In this document: positions 1 to 9,824 of the stretch, one piece after another
Numbering within the stretch: position 1 is the stretch's first letter
Layout of the letters: every line of letters starts with the position of its first letter
Source of the DNA: Pseudomonas rustica
Lineage (GTDB): Bacteria; Pseudomonadota; Gammaproteobacteria; Pseudomonadales; Pseudomonadaceae
Direction: 5' to 3'
Length of the DNA: 64,000 bases
Assembly (NCBI RefSeq): GCF_018336155.1
Contig: NZ_JAGYHF010000001.1
Span: 372,001-436,000 of the forward strand
Notes under the pieces: generated by a model
What the model saw: the letters and a program-made list of their open reading frames with translations, nothing else
Databases searched by the model: none
Told to the model about the DNA's origin: nothing
Position numbers and translations under genes: made by a program

Positions 1-81
1 CGAATGCGGTGTATCAGACACATCAATTGTGAATGACACACCGCATTCGCGAGCAAGCCCGCTCCCACAGGGGATCAGCGT
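1..81. repeat. REP-like palindrome, family C (left edge copy)
   Basis: The stretch holds an inverted pair (cgaatgcggtgt at 1-12, acaccgcattcg at 39-50) followed by the half-site gcgagcaagcccgctcccac. The same half-site recurs in inverted pairs at 17351, 27104, 36977, 38768, 39642 and 42124. The copy is probably cut by the window edge. It lies just beyond the stop of the sixA gene and may shield its 3' end. Confidence 0.8.
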
Positions 82-533
82 TACGGGTGTTTGAGGCTGT
101 TAAGGGTCATCGAGCCAATCAACAACTCAGGGCTTTCCAGCTCGGCCAACCCGGCAGTGCTGACCTTCTCCGGCGGATAACCGGCGCCATGCTGCAAATA
201 GCTGAGCAAGTTGCCCACCAACGGGTTGTGGCTGACCAGCAGCACATTGCTCACCGACACCAATTGATCGGTGACCTTGTCCGGATCAACCTCCGGCGTC
301 AGCCATTCAACCGTGCGAATCTCCGGCTCAAAACCCAGCGCCTCGCGCACAATCTGCGCGGTCTGTTGCGCACGCAAATACGGGCTGGCGTAGATCGCCG
401 TGAGCGGCTGGCCGATCAAATGGGCAGCGCTGCTCAAGGCTTCTTTGCGACCGTGGTCGGTCAGCTCCCGTTCGGAGTCGGGGCACGAGCCGTAAGGCAC
501 CGCTTCACCGTGACGCAATACCCAGAGTTTCAT
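81..533 (-). CDS. sixA: Phosphohistidine phosphatase SixA
   Basis: A 150-aa cytoplasmic protein of the histidine phosphatase (phosphoglycerate mutase-like) superfamily. The N-terminal LRHGEAV carries the catalytic RHG with nucleophile His8, and LLVSHNPLVGNLL supplies the second conserved histidine. The length fits SixA, which removes phosphate from phosphohistidine in HPt domains of phosphorelays (known for E. coli ArcB). It overlaps the upstream DUF4389 gene by 4 bases, so the two are probably cotranscribed with gpsA. Its HPt target here is not shown by the sequence; the window's hybrid kinases make such a role plausible (inference). Confidence 0.9.
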   Translation of the reverse strand: MKLWVLRHGEAVPYGSCPDSERELTDHGRKEALSSAAHLIGQPLTAIYASPYLRAQQTAQIVREALGFEPEIRTVEWLTPEVDPDKVTDQLVSVSNVLLVSHNPLVGNLLSYLQHGAGYPPEKVSTAGLAELESPELLIGSMTLNSLKHP

Positions 534-877
534 AGTTTGGGTTCCTCATCTCGAACCGGATGCGGTGCCGGCGCGACGGCGTGCGGCGCTTCACCTTCCG
601 GGGTACGCGGCGTTGGCCAGTCGGCGAACGGCCACGGTTTCTGGTCGCTGTGGAAACTGCCGAAACGGCCGATCTGCGCCAGAAACTGGCTCAGGCTGTC
701 GCCGAAATTCATCAGGCTGGCGCTCGGCGCGCCATAGATCAAACGATAGATCAGTTGCACCAGCACCACCGCGCCGAGGATGAACTGCGCCACTTGCCAG
801 ACCAGTACGTAAACGATCATCCACAGCACACGCAGGAGGATGGATTCGTACTTGGCTTCGGTTTTCGGATCGTTCAT
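530..877 (-). CDS. DUF4389 family membrane protein
   Basis: A 115-aa protein with one strong hydrophobic stretch at about residues 15-45 (LLRVLWMIVYVLVWQVAQFI and onward), which could form one or two membrane passes, followed by a polar, proline-rich tail. It matches the DUF4389 family, whose function is unknown. It sits between gpsA and sixA on the same strand, 21 bases after the gpsA stop, and overlaps sixA by 4 bases. That points to one gpsA-DUF4389-sixA transcript. No function is claimed. Confidence 0.8.
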   Translation of the reverse strand: MNDPKTEAKYESILLRVLWMIVYVLVWQVAQFILGAVVLVQLIYRLIYGAPSASLMNFGDSLSQFLAQIGRFGSFHSDQKPWPFADWPTPRTPEGEAPHAVAPAPHPVRDEEPKL

Positions 878-898
878 GGCTTGCTACTCCCGGCTCAC

Positions 899-1924
899 TC
901 AGTTGAAACCGCTGGTGGAAATAAAGTCGACGTCGGTTTTCGGCTCGGCGCGCATCAGTAGACCGATGACCTGCTCCAGCGTGCGTCCTTCGAACAGGAT
1001 CGCGTGCAGCCCGGCGACCAGCGGCATGTACACGCCGACTTCCTGCGACTTGGCCTTGAGCACTTTCAGCGTATTCACCCCTTCGGCGACTTCACCGAGG
1101 CGCGACACCGCTTCATCAAGGCTCAGACCCTGACCGAGGGCGAAACCGACCTGATAGTTGCGGCTCTTCGGCGACGAACAGGTGACGATCAAATCGCCAA
1201 CACCGGCCAGGCCGAGGAAGGTCATCGGATTCGCGCCCTGATTCACCGCAAACCGGGTCATCTCCGCGAGGGCACGGGTGATCAGCATGCTTTTGGTGTT
1301 CTCACCCATCTCCAGCGCCACCGCCATACCGGCGATGATTGCGTAGACGTTTTTCAACGCCCCGCCCAACTCGACGCCAAAACGGTCGGCGCTCGCATAA
1401 ACGCGGAAGGTGCGGCCGTGCAGCGCGGCTTGCACGGCTTTGCACAGATCTTCGTCTTCACTGGCGACCACCGTGGCGGTCAGCGCGTGCTCGGCAATCT
1501 CGCGCGCCAGGTTCGGCCCGGACAGCACGCCGATGCGCGCTTGCGGGGCGATCTCTTCGAGAATCTGGCTCATCAGTTTGAAGGTCTGCGCTTCGATGCC
1601 TTTGGTCAGGCTGACCAGCATCTTGCCGCTGAGGCGCTCGGCGTGGGCAGCGAGCACCGTGCGCAGCGCGCTGGACGGCAGCGCGACAAAGCACAAATCA
1701 CAGGCGTCGAGCGTGGCTTGCAGGTCGGTGACCGCAGTCACGCCCGGCAGAATCTTGATGCCTTTGAGGTAACGCGGGTTTTCGCGATTGACCCGGATGG
1801 CTTCAGCCTGTTCGGGGTCACGCATCCATTGCAGGACTTGATGGCCGTTCTCGGCCAGTAAATTGGCCACGGCGGTACCAAAACTTCCGCCTCCCAGGAC
1901 CGCAATCGGGCGCTGTTCAGTCAT
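899..1924 (-). CDS. gpsA: Glycerol-3-phosphate dehydrogenase [NAD(P)+]
   Basis: A 341-aa cytosolic enzyme that reduces dihydroxyacetone phosphate to sn-glycerol 3-phosphate for phospholipid synthesis. The N-terminal dinucleotide motif [12 protein letters not shown] (from about residue 9) and the segment [14 protein letters not shown] with the catalytic lysine are visible. The start at 1924 ([12 protein letters not shown]) is chosen because it puts the Rossmann motif at the usual N-terminus; the reading frame is open upstream to 2002 but that stretch is unlike the family. It begins the minus-strand group gpsA-DUF4389-sixA and is divergent from the TonB receptor gene. Confidence 0.97.
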   Translation of the reverse strand: MTEQRPIAVLGGGSFGTAVANLLAENGHQVLQWMRDPEQAEAIRVNRENPRYLKGIKILPGVTAVTDLQATLDACDLCFVALPSSALRTVLAAHAERLSGKMLVSLTKGIEAQTFKLMSQILEEIAPQARIGVLSGPNLAREIAEHALTATVVASEDEDLCKAVQAALHGRTFRVYASADRFGVELGGALKNVYAIIAGMAVALEMGENTKSMLITRALAEMTRFAVNQGANPMTFLGLAGVGDLIVTCSSPKSRNYQVGFALGQGLSLDEAVSRLGEVAEGVNTLKVLKAKSQEVGVYMPLVAGLHAILFEGRTLEQVIGLLMRAEPKTDVDFISTSGFN

Positions 1925-2120
1925 ATGCAATCCGTTAATCCATACCAGTGGCGATGGCGGCATTATACGGGGCGACCCGGTCGCGGCCAGCCCCCGCAAC
2001 AATTACCGACACTTGTAGGAAGAAGACCAATAAAACCTAGGAAAATGCCCGCAACGTGACTGGAAAAGTCGCTGTCCTCGGTTAACATGCGCGCCAATTC
2101 TTTGCTTTCAAGGCTGTGTC

Positions 2121-4244
2121 GTGTCCGTCGGTTCCCCTCCTCCGCGTTTGTCACTGTTGCTGGCGCTGTTATTCAGCCCGGTGGTGCTGGCAGACGACCT
2201 GTTTATCGACAGCGAAGCGCTGCCGCAGGTGCTGACCGCCACGCGTTTGAAGCAGACGCCGGCGGAGGTGCCGGGAAGCATGACCGTACTCGACAGTGAA
2301 TTGATCAACGCCAGCGGCGCCCGCGACATCAGCGAACTGCTGCGGCTGGTGCCGGGAATGATGGTCGGCAACATCAGCGGCAATCAGGCGGCGGTCAATT
2401 ACCACGGCACCAACGCCACCGAAGCGCGGCGCATGCAAGTGCTGATCGACGGCCGTTCGGTGTACCGCGCCGGTTTGGCCACGGTGGACTGGAGCGATAT
2501 TCCGGTGGCCATGGAAGACATCGAGCGCATCGAAGTCTTTCGCGGCCCGAACACCGTCAGCTACGGCGCCAACGCGCTGATGGCGGTGGTCAACATCATC
2601 ACCCGTCACCCGGCGGACAGCCATGGCACGCGACTGAAAATCACCCGTGGCCAGCGCGGCATCAATGATTTCTATGCCAGTCAGGGCACCGGTTGGAATG
2701 GCGGCGATCTGCGCCTGTCGTTGTCCGGTCAGGAAGATGACGGTTTCGACAGCGATCGCCGTGGCGACGACTATCGCGACAGCCGCCGCTTGAACCGCTT
2801 CAGTCTCGCGGTCAGCCACACCCTCAGCGACAACCAGAGCCTCGACTGGCAGGTCAACGCCAAGGACGGTACCAACCAGCGGCCCTACACCTACCACCCG
2901 GTGTTCTCAGGGATTACCGCCGCCGGGAACAATTCCGACGTGGTGGCGAAGGATTACGCTGGTTCGGTGCGCTGGAATCTCGACATCAATCCCGAGCACA
3001 GCCTCTATGTACAAGCTTCGGCGCAACACTGGGATCGTCAGCAAACGTGGCGCGCCTGTGATGCCGAAGTGTCGTTCAGCCCTGAGTTGACGCAACTGTG
3101 GCAGCTCAACCCGAATTACACCGAACGCCTGGCGCGCAACATCACCCAGTTCACCGGCCCCGGCGCCGCGCCCGGTTCGCCGCAGGAAATGGCCCTGGCC
3201 AACCAAGTGCTCGATCAATGGCGCAACGGTGCCAGCCGAACCCTGTGCGGTGACATCGACCAGAGCGCCCGCGAATCGCGCTACGACCTCGAATTGCAGG
3301 ACACCCTCAGCCTGTCCGACAGCCTGCGTCTGGTCAGCGGCATGAACTATCGTTACGACCGCGCCGACTCCGAAACCTATTTCAACGGCACACTGGACGA
3401 CACCACCTGGCGCGCGTTCGGCCAACTGGAATGGCGCGCGACAGAACACTGGTTGTTGCAGGGCGGCGCGATGTTCGAGGACACGCAACTGATCGGCAGT
3501 TCGCTAACCCCGCGTTTCGCGATCAACTACTTGATCAATCCGCGCCACAGCCTGCGCGCGGTGTACTCGGAAGCGATCCGCTCGCCGGACATGTTCGAAA
3601 ACAACGTCAACTGGAGCTATCAGGTGAGCAACCTGCGGCCCTCGGCCTACGGCCAGTCTTCGGCGCGCTATTTCGTCAAGACCCGTGGCCCGGGCGATCT
3701 CGATCAGGAACACATGCGCTCGCGCGAGTTGGGCTACAACGGCTATTTCGCCGAGCTCGGTCTGGCCGTCGACGTGAAACTGTTCTACGACGAAATCACC
3801 GGGATGATCAGCGAGCCGTTGCGCAACAACCAATACATCGCCAGCAACGCCAACAGCTCACGTTTTCGCGGCACCGAAACCCAGCTTGACTGGCGCGTGA
3901 GCCGGGCCGATCGCCTGCGCTTCACGTATGCCTTCGTCGAAGCCGAGGCGAGTAATCCACTGGATCAGCAATTCACTTCGCGCAACAGCGGTTCCGCCGG
4001 TTGGCTGCGCGACTGGGGCCACGGCTGGAACAGCGCCCTCTTCTATTACGGCGACAACGCCCTCAACGGCTACCGCTTCGAACGGGTCGACACGCGCATC
4101 GCCAAACGCATCGCGCTGGGCAAGGCTCAGTTGCAACTGGCCGGCGTGCTGCAACAGCGCCTCGACCATGAGCCGACCACCTTCGTCGACAACAATTACG
4201 ACGAGCGCCGGGTCATGTACTTCAGCGCCGAGTTGGAGTTCTAG
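2121..4244 (+). CDS. TonB-dependent outer-membrane receptor
   Basis: A 707-aa protein starting at GTG, with an AAGG ribosome site 8 bases upstream. Residues 1-24 look like a signal peptide (cleavage near VVLA/DD). The plug domain spans about 35-155 (VPGSMTVLD, LLRLVPGMMVG, ERIEVFRGPNTVSYGANA), and a beta-barrel domain runs to the C-terminus, ending in Phe (FSAELEF) as outer-membrane barrels do. It would import a scarce ligand using TonB energy, or act as a sensor. I see no Fur-box-like sequence upstream, so a siderophore role is not supported. It is followed after 1 base by a periplasmic binding-like gene and then a hybrid kinase, suggesting a joint sensing system. The ligand is unknown. Confidence 0.92.
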   Translation: MSVGSPPPRLSLLLALLFSPVVLADDLFIDSEALPQVLTATRLKQTPAEVPGSMTVLDSELINASGARDISELLRLVPGMMVGNISGNQAAVNYHGTNATEARRMQVLIDGRSVYRAGLATVDWSDIPVAMEDIERIEVFRGPNTVSYGANALMAVVNIITRHPADSHGTRLKITRGQRGINDFYASQGTGWNGGDLRLSLSGQEDDGFDSDRRGDDYRDSRRLNRFSLAVSHTLSDNQSLDWQVNAKDGTNQRPYTYHPVFSGITAAGNNSDVVAKDYAGSVRWNLDINPEHSLYVQASAQHWDRQQTWRACDAEVSFSPELTQLWQLNPNYTERLARNITQFTGPGAAPGSPQEMALANQVLDQWRNGASRTLCGDIDQSARESRYDLELQDTLSLSDSLRLVSGMNYRYDRADSETYFNGTLDDTTWRAFGQLEWRATEHWLLQGGAMFEDTQLIGSSLTPRFAINYLINPRHSLRAVYSEAIRSPDMFENNVNWSYQVSNLRPSAYGQSSARYFVKTRGPGDLDQEHMRSRELGYNGYFAELGLAVDVKLFYDEITGMISEPLRNNQYIASNANSSRFRGTETQLDWRVSRADRLRFTYAFVEAEASNPLDQQFTSRNSGSAGWLRDWGHGWNSALFYYGDNALNGYRFERVDTRIAKRIALGKAQLQLAGVLQQRLDHEPTTFVDNNYDERRVMYFSAELEF

Positions 4245-4245
4245 G

Positions 4246-5175
4246 ATGCGATTGGGCACGTCACGGAAGACGCCAACCCTGGGCCACTGGCTGGCCGGGC
4301 TCTGCCTGTTTTTGACCGCGTGGCTGCACGGCGTCGGGGTGCAGGCCGCCGACATTCTGTTGACCGGCACCGAAGAAAGCCCCGGTGTGCAGGCGTTCGT
4401 CGAAGCGCTGAGCGAATTGCGCCCGACTGATAACGTGCGTTTTCAGCCACTGGCAAGCCTGCCGGCGCCGGGTAAATTACCGTCCAGCCTGCGGCTTATC
4501 CTGCTTGACCTGCCGGCGCTGGATTGGCGCCTGCAAGATGCCCAAGGCCCGGCAACGCTGGTGCTGCGCATCAGCCGTCTGCAAGCACGGCAACGTTTTG
4601 GCACAGCGCAACCACCGCACCTGAGCCTGTTGTGGAGCGATCCGCCGCTGGCTCGCCAGTTGCAATTGATCCGACGGATTCTGCCGCAGGCCAAGCGGGT
4701 CGGCGTGCTGTTCGATGAGCACAGCGAATTCCTCCTCAAAGAACTGAATCTGATTGCCGAGCCGCTGAATCTGCAGATCTTCAGCCAGCGCTGGGACAAC
4801 ACCAACGACAGTCGCCCGTTACAAATAGTCCTGAAAAACAGCGACGTGCTGCTCGGCCTCGACGACCCCGACCTGTACAACCCGAAAACCGCGAAGAACC
4901 TGCTGCTCAGCAGCTACGCGCGGCACGTTGCGCTAATCGGCCCCAATGCCGCTTTTGTGCGCGCCGGCAGCCTCGCCAGCAGTTACAGCGACCAGAGCGA
5001 CTGGCTGGCGATTCTGGATGATTTGCTCGACCAGCCCACCACGCGCTGGCCGCGAACCCTCTATCCCGAACGTTTTAAAGTCTCAAGTAATGCGCAGGTA
5101 GCGCGTTCCTTAGGGATCGAACCGTTGAATGAAGCGTCTGTCGCCAGAACGCTGGCTGAAGGAGAACGCCACTGA
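4246..5175 (+). CDS. Periplasmic ABC-type substrate-binding-like protein
   Basis: A 309-aa protein with a clear signal peptide (residues 1-34, cleavage near GVQA/AD) and no membrane anchor after it. The middle part ([19 protein letters not shown], about 148-166) resembles the ABC_sub_bind / COG2984 type of periplasmic binding protein. No ABC permease or ATPase lies nearby. The start ATG at 4246 follows the receptor stop by one base, and its stop TGA overlaps the kinase ATG (ATGA at 5172-5177 region), so the three genes look translationally coupled. I infer that it carries a ligand signal from the outer-membrane receptor to the kinase; this is not proven. Confidence 0.75.
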   Translation: MRLGTSRKTPTLGHWLAGLCLFLTAWLHGVGVQAADILLTGTEESPGVQAFVEALSELRPTDNVRFQPLASLPAPGKLPSSLRLILLDLPALDWRLQDAQGPATLVLRISRLQARQRFGTAQPPHLSLLWSDPPLARQLQLIRRILPQAKRVGVLFDEHSEFLLKELNLIAEPLNLQIFSQRWDNTNDSRPLQIVLKNSDVLLGLDDPDLYNPKTAKNLLLSSYARHVALIGPNAAFVRAGSLASSYSDQSDWLAILDDLLDQPTTRWPRTLYPERFKVSSNAQVARSLGIEPLNEASVARTLAEGERH

Positions 5176-7079
5176 TGAGTTTCCGTCGCCGTTGGGACAT
5201 CAACACCCGCACTCAGCTGATCAGTCTGGGCCCGGCGCTGTTGCTGACCTTGTTGCTGATCAGCTTCTTCACCTTTGTGCGCATTCAGGATTTGCGTCAG
5301 GAGCTGACTCACACCGGGCAATTGATCGCCAACCAACTGGCGCCCGCCACCGAATACGGGGTGATTTCCGGCAACAATGAAGTGTTGGAAAGTCTGCTCA
5401 GGGCCACGCTGGCCACGCCGAATGTGCGTTTCCTTGAGGTGCAGGACAGCGCCAACCGGATTCTGGTGTACGTCGAGCAACCGGCGGCGTCCCACAGCCA
5501 ACCGCATCAGGTCGAGGTGTTTCAGGCGCCGGTGCGATTGCAACGCATCGCTCTGCACAATGATTTTTTCCAGGACACCAAAGCCAATAACGCGGCGGCG
5601 GGCGAGGATTATCTGGGGCGAGTGATCGTCGGTCTGTCCAACGATGCCTTTAATCAGCGTCAGCAGGAAATTCTGCTCAAGGCCGGAATTCTCGCGCTGT
5701 TTGCCCTGCTCTTCACCTTCGTATTGGCGCGGCGTCTGGCCGGCAGTCTGTCGCAGCCGATCCGCGACATCGGCAATGCGGTCAAGGCGATTCAGGAAGG
5801 CGAGTACAAAACTCCGCTGCCGATTGTCGATGACACCGAACTCGGCGCGCTGTCGCAGCACATCAATAACCTTGCCCAAGCACTGGAACAGGCCAGCCGC
5901 GAACAGCATCAGGCGATGGCGCAATTGATCCAGACCCGCGAGGAAGCGGAGAAGGCCAACAACGCCAAATCCGACTTTCTGGCGATGATGAGCCATGAAC
6001 TGCGCACGCCCATGAACGGCGTACTCGGCATGCTGCAACTGCTGGAAACCACTGAGATGACCGAAGAGCAGGTCGAGTACGCCGCCCTCGCCTCCGAGTC
6101 CACCGAACACTTGCTGAAAGTCATTAACGATATTCTCGATTTCTCGCGGATCGAACGCTCAGAGCTGGAGCTGGAACATATTCCGTTCAACCTCGCCGAG
6201 TTGATCAGTGCCTGCGCGCAGTCGTTCCAGCACAGCGCCGTGCAACGGGGTCTGGCGTTGAATCTGCGGGTTCCCGAGGACATGCGCGGCTTGCAGGTAC
6301 AGGGCGATCCGACGCGGATCCGGCAGATTCTGGTCAACCTGGTCGGCAATGCGCTGAAGTTCACCGAACAGGGCCGGGTCAGCATCGAGGCGCAGTGGCA
6401 GTCGCTGGATCACGAACTGCTGTGGTTCACCTGCTCGGTGCGCGACAGCGGCATCGGTATTTCGTCGGAGAGTCTGGAGCTGATGTTCAACGCGTTCCAG
6501 CAGGCGGACAGTTCGATTTCACGGCGTTACGGCGGTACCGGCCTCGGTTTGCCGATTGCCCGAACGCTGGCCGAGCGCATGGGCGGCACGTTGCGCGCGC
6601 AAAGCGAGGAAGGTCGCGGCTCGGTGTTTACCCTGGAGATTCCGCTGGCGCTGTCGAAGCAGGCGTTGCCGCAATTAACCGCGCCGCGCACGCTGAATGG
6701 CGACGGCCACGGTGAAGGGCGCAATGTGCTGCTGGTCGAGGACAACCCGGTCAATCAAACGGTGATTGAAGCGATGCTGCGCAGTCTGGGCTTTACTGTC
6801 AGCGTGGCCACCGATGGCGCGCAAGCGGTGCGCAGTGCCGAGGAAAATGATTTCGAAGTGATTCTGATGGATTGCCGCTTGCCGATTATCGACGGCTACG
6901 AGGCGACTCGGCAGATTCGCTGTTTGCCCGGGCGCACCGACGTGCCGATCATCGCGCTGACTGCCAACGCTTTGCAGGGCGATCGCGAAACCTGCCTGCA
7001 GGCGGGTATGAACGATTATCTGGCGAAGCCGTTCAAACGTAATGATCTGCAGCAGATTCTGCAGCGCTGGGTGTCGTAG
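5175..7079 (+). CDS. Hybrid sensor histidine kinase/response regulator (PA1611-like)
   Basis: A 634-aa inner-membrane kinase. Order: transmembrane helix about 15-38, periplasmic domain 40-160, second helix about 165-187, HAMP 188-240, HisKA with [10 protein letters not shown] (His274), HATPase with [10 protein letters not shown] near 455, and a receiver at about 515-630 with phospho-acceptor Asp566 (LMDCRLP). There is no HPt domain, so an external HPt protein is needed. In P. aeruginosa the hybrid kinase PA1611, which binds RetS and affects GacS signalling, lies beside fabA just as here; the orthology is inferred from domain plan and position. Gene start overlaps the binding-protein stop. Confidence 0.9.
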   Translation: MSFRRRWDINTRTQLISLGPALLLTLLLISFFTFVRIQDLRQELTHTGQLIANQLAPATEYGVISGNNEVLESLLRATLATPNVRFLEVQDSANRILVYVEQPAASHSQPHQVEVFQAPVRLQRIALHNDFFQDTKANNAAAGEDYLGRVIVGLSNDAFNQRQQEILLKAGILALFALLFTFVLARRLAGSLSQPIRDIGNAVKAIQEGEYKTPLPIVDDTELGALSQHINNLAQALEQASREQHQAMAQLIQTREEAEKANNAKSDFLAMMSHELRTPMNGVLGMLQLLETTEMTEEQVEYAALASESTEHLLKVINDILDFSRIERSELELEHIPFNLAELISACAQSFQHSAVQRGLALNLRVPEDMRGLQVQGDPTRIRQILVNLVGNALKFTEQGRVSIEAQWQSLDHELLWFTCSVRDSGIGISSESLELMFNAFQQADSSISRRYGGTGLGLPIARTLAERMGGTLRAQSEEGRGSVFTLEIPLALSKQALPQLTAPRTLNGDGHGEGRNVLLVEDNPVNQTVIEAMLRSLGFTVSVATDGAQAVRSAEENDFEVILMDCRLPIIDGYEATRQIRCLPGRTDVPIIALTANALQGDRETCLQAGMNDYLAKPFKRNDLQQILQRWVS

Positions 7080-7177
7080 AGTGGGCCTTTCGACCATCTG
7101 CGACTGGCGTGAAAAGCGAAAGTGCGGCAGTCTTAGGCACCCGAACGAGCCTCAAAAGGGGCTTGATTAAAAATTTC

Positions 7178-7195
7178 AGTGCACAAGTGTACATT
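7178..7195. promoter_or_regulatory. Candidate DesT/FabR-type operator upstream of fabA
   Basis: The 18-bp imperfect palindrome AGTGCACAAGTGTACATT has half-sites AGTGcAC and GTaCAtT around four central bases. It resembles the AGTGAAC-N4-GTTCACT type of site used by DesT on unsaturated fatty acid genes in P. aeruginosa, as I recall it. It lies about 130 bases before fabA and overlaps a TACATT that could serve as a -10. Match to DesT is an inference. Confidence 0.4.
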
Positions 7196-7326
7196 CATGT
7201 CCTTGGTGCTGTGACTTTCACCACAACGCAATAGTCTATGAGTAGGCTGCCGGTTCGAGGCATGAACGCTTCGAACGGTCGGGAAGATTTGCCCCACCTG
7301 CCGCATGGGATTATTGAGGAGCTCGC

Positions 7327-7842
7327 ATGACCAAACAAAATGCCTTTACTCGGGAAGATCTGCTGCGCTGCAGTCGCGGTGAGCTGTTCGGCCCAGGTAA
7401 CGCGCAACTGCCCGCCCCGAACATGCTGATGGTGGATCGCATCACCCATATCAGTGAAGAGGGTGGCAAGTACGGCAAAGGTGAATTGGTCGCCGAACTG
7501 GATATCAACCCTGACCTGTGGTTCTTCGCGTGCCACTTCGAAGGCGATCCGGTGATGCCGGGCTGCCTGGGTCTGGACGCCATGTGGCAACTGGTCGGCT
7601 TCTTCCTGGGCTGGCAAGGCCTGCCGGGCCGTGGCCGTGCGCTGGGTTCGGGCGAAGTGAAATTCTTCGGTCAGGTACTGCCGACCGCCAAGAAAGTCAC
7701 TTACAACATTCAAATCAAGCGCGTCCTCAAGGGCAAGCTGAACCTGGCCATTGCCGACGGTTCGGTGTCTGTTGACGGTCGCGAAATCTACACCGCCGAA
7801 GGCCTTCGCGTCGGCGTGTTTACCTCCACTGACAACTTCTAA
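7327..7842 (+). CDS. fabA: 3-hydroxydecanoyl-[ACP] dehydratase/isomerase FabA
   Basis: A 171-aa cytosolic enzyme that dehydrates 3-hydroxydecanoyl-ACP and isomerises trans-2- to cis-3-decenoyl-ACP, the branch point of anaerobic unsaturated fatty acid synthesis. Catalytic His70 lies in [15 protein letters not shown] and Asp84 in GCLGLDAMW, at the same positions as in E. coli FabA. A gagga ribosome site lies 6-10 bases before the ATG. It is followed after 11 bases by fabB, forming the conserved fabAB operon. Confidence 0.98.
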   Translation: MTKQNAFTREDLLRCSRGELFGPGNAQLPAPNMLMVDRITHISEEGGKYGKGELVAELDINPDLWFFACHFEGDPVMPGCLGLDAMWQLVGFFLGWQGLPGRGRALGSGEVKFFGQVLPTAKKVTYNIQIKRVLKGKLNLAIADGSVSVDGREIYTAEGLRVGVFTSTDNF

Positions 7843-7853
7843 GGGTTATTCGC

Positions 7854-9074
7854 ATGCGCCGCGTCGTTATCACTGGTCTGGGCATTGTTTCGTGCCTGGG
7901 CAATGACAAAGAGACCGTCTCCGCTAACCTGCGTGCAAGCCGCCCTGGCATCCGGTTCAACCCGGAATATGCCGAAATGGGTCTGCGTAGCCAGGTTTCC
8001 GGCTCCATCGACCTCAACCTTGAAGAGCTGATCGATCGCAAGATCTATCGCTTCGTCGGCCACGCAGCGGCTTACGCCTACCTGGCCATGAAAGACGCCA
8101 TTGCTGACTCCGGCCTGACCGAAGAGCAAGTGTCCAACCCGCGTACCGGCCTCGTTGCTGGCTCCGGTGGTGCTTCCACGCTGAACCAGATGGAAGCGCT
8201 GGACATCCTGCGCGAGAAAGGCGTGAAGCGCGTTGGCCCATACCGTGTAACGCGGACCATGAGCAGCACCGTTTCCGCTTGCCTGGCCACACCGTTCAAG
8301 ATCAAAGGCCTGAACTACTCCATCGCTTCTGCCTGCGCCACCAGTGCTCACTGCATCGGTACCGCCATGGAACAGATTCAGATGGGCAAGCAGGACATCG
8401 TCTTCGCCGGTGGCGGTGAAGAAGAGCACTGGAGCCAGTCGTTCCTGTTCGACGCCATGGGCGCTCTGTCCAGCAAGCGTAACGACACTCCGGAACTGGC
8501 TTCCCGTGCCTACGACAAAGACCGTGACGGTTTCGTCATCGCGGGCGGTGGCGGCATGGTCGTGGTTGAAGAGCTGGAACACGCTCTGGCCCGTGGCGCG
8601 AAAATCTACGCCGAAATCGTTGGCTACGGCGCGACGTCCGACGGCTACGACATGGTTGCCCCGAGCGGCGAAGGCGCAATCCGCTGCATGCAGATGGCGA
8701 TGTCCACCGTTGATACCCCGATCGACTACCTGAACACCCACGGCACTTCGACTCCGGTCGGCGACGTCGCGGAAATGAAAGGTGTGCGTGAAGTGTTCGG
8801 CGACAAGGCACCTGCGATCAGCTCGACCAAGAGCCTGTCCGGTCACTCCCTGGGCGCTGCCGGCGTTCACGAAGCGATCTACTGCATGCTGATGATGGAA
8901 GGCAACTTCATTGCCGGCTCCGCCAACATCGACGAGCTGGACCCTGAAGTGGCCGATCTGCCGGTGCTGACCAAGACCCGCGAGAACGCCACCATCAACA
9001 CCGTGATGAGCAACAGCTTCGGCTTCGGCGGCACTAACGCCACGCTGGTACTGAAGCGCTGGGAAGGCAAGTAA
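7854..9074 (+). CDS. fabB: 3-oxoacyl-[ACP] synthase I FabB
   Basis: A 406-aa ketoacyl-ACP synthase that elongates the cis-3-decenoyl-ACP made by FabA. The Cys-His-His triad is visible: Cys161 in ASACATSAH, His296 in [12 protein letters not shown] and His331 in [10 protein letters not shown]; the Gly-rich tail [11 protein letters not shown] is also typical. It is the second gene of the fabAB operon and is followed by a strong terminator at 9101-9131. Confidence 0.98.
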   Translation: MRRVVITGLGIVSCLGNDKETVSANLRASRPGIRFNPEYAEMGLRSQVSGSIDLNLEELIDRKIYRFVGHAAAYAYLAMKDAIADSGLTEEQVSNPRTGLVAGSGGASTLNQMEALDILREKGVKRVGPYRVTRTMSSTVSACLATPFKIKGLNYSIASACATSAHCIGTAMEQIQMGKQDIVFAGGGEEEHWSQSFLFDAMGALSSKRNDTPELASRAYDKDRDGFVIAGGGGMVVVEELEHALARGAKIYAEIVGYGATSDGYDMVAPSGEGAIRCMQMAMSTVDTPIDYLNTHGTSTPVGDVAEMKGVREVFGDKAPAISSTKSLSGHSLGAAGVHEAIYCMLMMEGNFIAGSANIDELDPEVADLPVLTKTRENATINTVMSNSFGFGGTNATLVLKRWEGK

Positions 9075-9100
9075 TTCCCCGAGCTTGAGCCACACCTGAA

Positions 9101-9131
9101 AACGCCCCGACTGGTTCGGGGCGTTTTTTTT
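9101..9131 (+). terminator. Rho-independent terminator of fabAB
   Basis: Stem aacgccccga / tcggggcgtt with a 4-base loop, followed by eight T residues, 26 bases after the fabB stop. Confidence 0.92.
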
Positions 9132-9170
9132 CGTCTGAAGAAAACTCCTGGCCCAACACAAATCCCCCCA

Positions 9171-9361
9171 TGTAGGAGCTGCCGAAGGCTGCGATCTTTT
9201 GATCTGATCGTTCCCACGCTCTGCGTGGGAATGCTGCCCGTGACGCTCCGCGTCACTGGACGCGGAGCGTCCCAAGAGGCATTCCCACGCAGAGCGTGGG
9301 AACGATCAACGATGCGGAGCGTGGGAACGATCAAGATCGCAGCCTTCGGCAGCTCCTACAC
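9171..9361. repeat. Nested REP-like repeats (family A enclosing family B)
   Basis: An outer inverted pair of family A (tgtaggagctgccgaaggct at 9171, inverted partner ending near 9361) encloses an inverted pair of family B (gatcgttcccacgctctgcg at 9206, inverted partner ending near 9332), whose own centre holds a smaller palindrome (gacgctccgcgtc type). An extra half of B (gcggagcgtgggaacgatc) follows at about 9313-9332. The rest of the 9132-9569 gap holds no other gene that I can support. Confidence 0.85.
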
Positions 9362-9569
9362 AGGGTTACATGCGTCTGGAAATGAAACTTCTGTCATGAA
9401 ACTTTACCCCCTGCGACCGAATGTCGCGGTTTACGGGGGCTGCAGCACTGTTGCAAAAACCGCAACAACACATTGCACAAATCAGCCGTTTACTTAGCAA
9501 GCTAACAAAACATATAAAAGAGTCCTGCACACGCCTTGCTGCAGATAAACCAGAGATTGGAGCTAGCAG

Positions 9570-9758
9570 ATGACTGTAAAAGTAACTGAACGCGACGATT
9601 CACACATGTCCCATGAAGGCGTAGCCGCGGGTATACGGATCTGGGATGTGCATCAACAAGACTTGCTGGTCGGCATGTTCCACAACGAGATCGATGCCCA
9701 CAACTATAAGGCCGAACTGGAAGTGCAAGAACAGCAACGGGATCTACGATCCGCCTGA
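9570..9758 (+). CDS. Small conserved-looking protein of unknown function, 62 aa
   Basis: A 62-aa acidic, soluble protein with a TTGGAG ribosome site about 8 bases upstream. It has no signal peptide, membrane segment or cysteine. The centre (IRIWDVHQQDLLVGMFHNEIDAHNYKAELEVQEQQ) looks like a strand-turn-helix unit and could be a small domain of its own. It lies alone after the fabAB repeats, with a hairpin after its stop. I do not recognise a function. Codon use and the ribosome site argue that it is real. Confidence 0.65.
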   Translation: MTVKVTERDDSHMSHEGVAAGIRIWDVHQQDLLVGMFHNEIDAHNYKAELEVQEQQRDLRSA

Positions 9759-9774
9759 CTCACCACTCTTCAGG

Positions 9775-9811
9775 GTTGCAGCCTGCCCCTTTCGGGGTGG
9801 CAGGCTGCAAC
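9775..9811 (+). terminator. Strong hairpin between converging genes
   Basis: Stem gttgcagcctgcc / ggcaggctgcaac (13 bp) with a further cccc/gggg extension. It has no T-run on either side, so it could stop transcription only weakly. It lies between the 62-aa gene and the converging nitrilase-like gene. Confidence 0.55.
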
Positions 9812-9824
9812 AACATCAGAACCT

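Noticed and set aside
2003..2120. A Fur box before the TonB receptor
   Set aside because: I looked for a GATAATGATAATCATTATC-like sequence and found none.
7839..9275. A 478-codon open frame opposite fabB
   Set aside because: Antisense shadow of FabB extending into repeat DNA.
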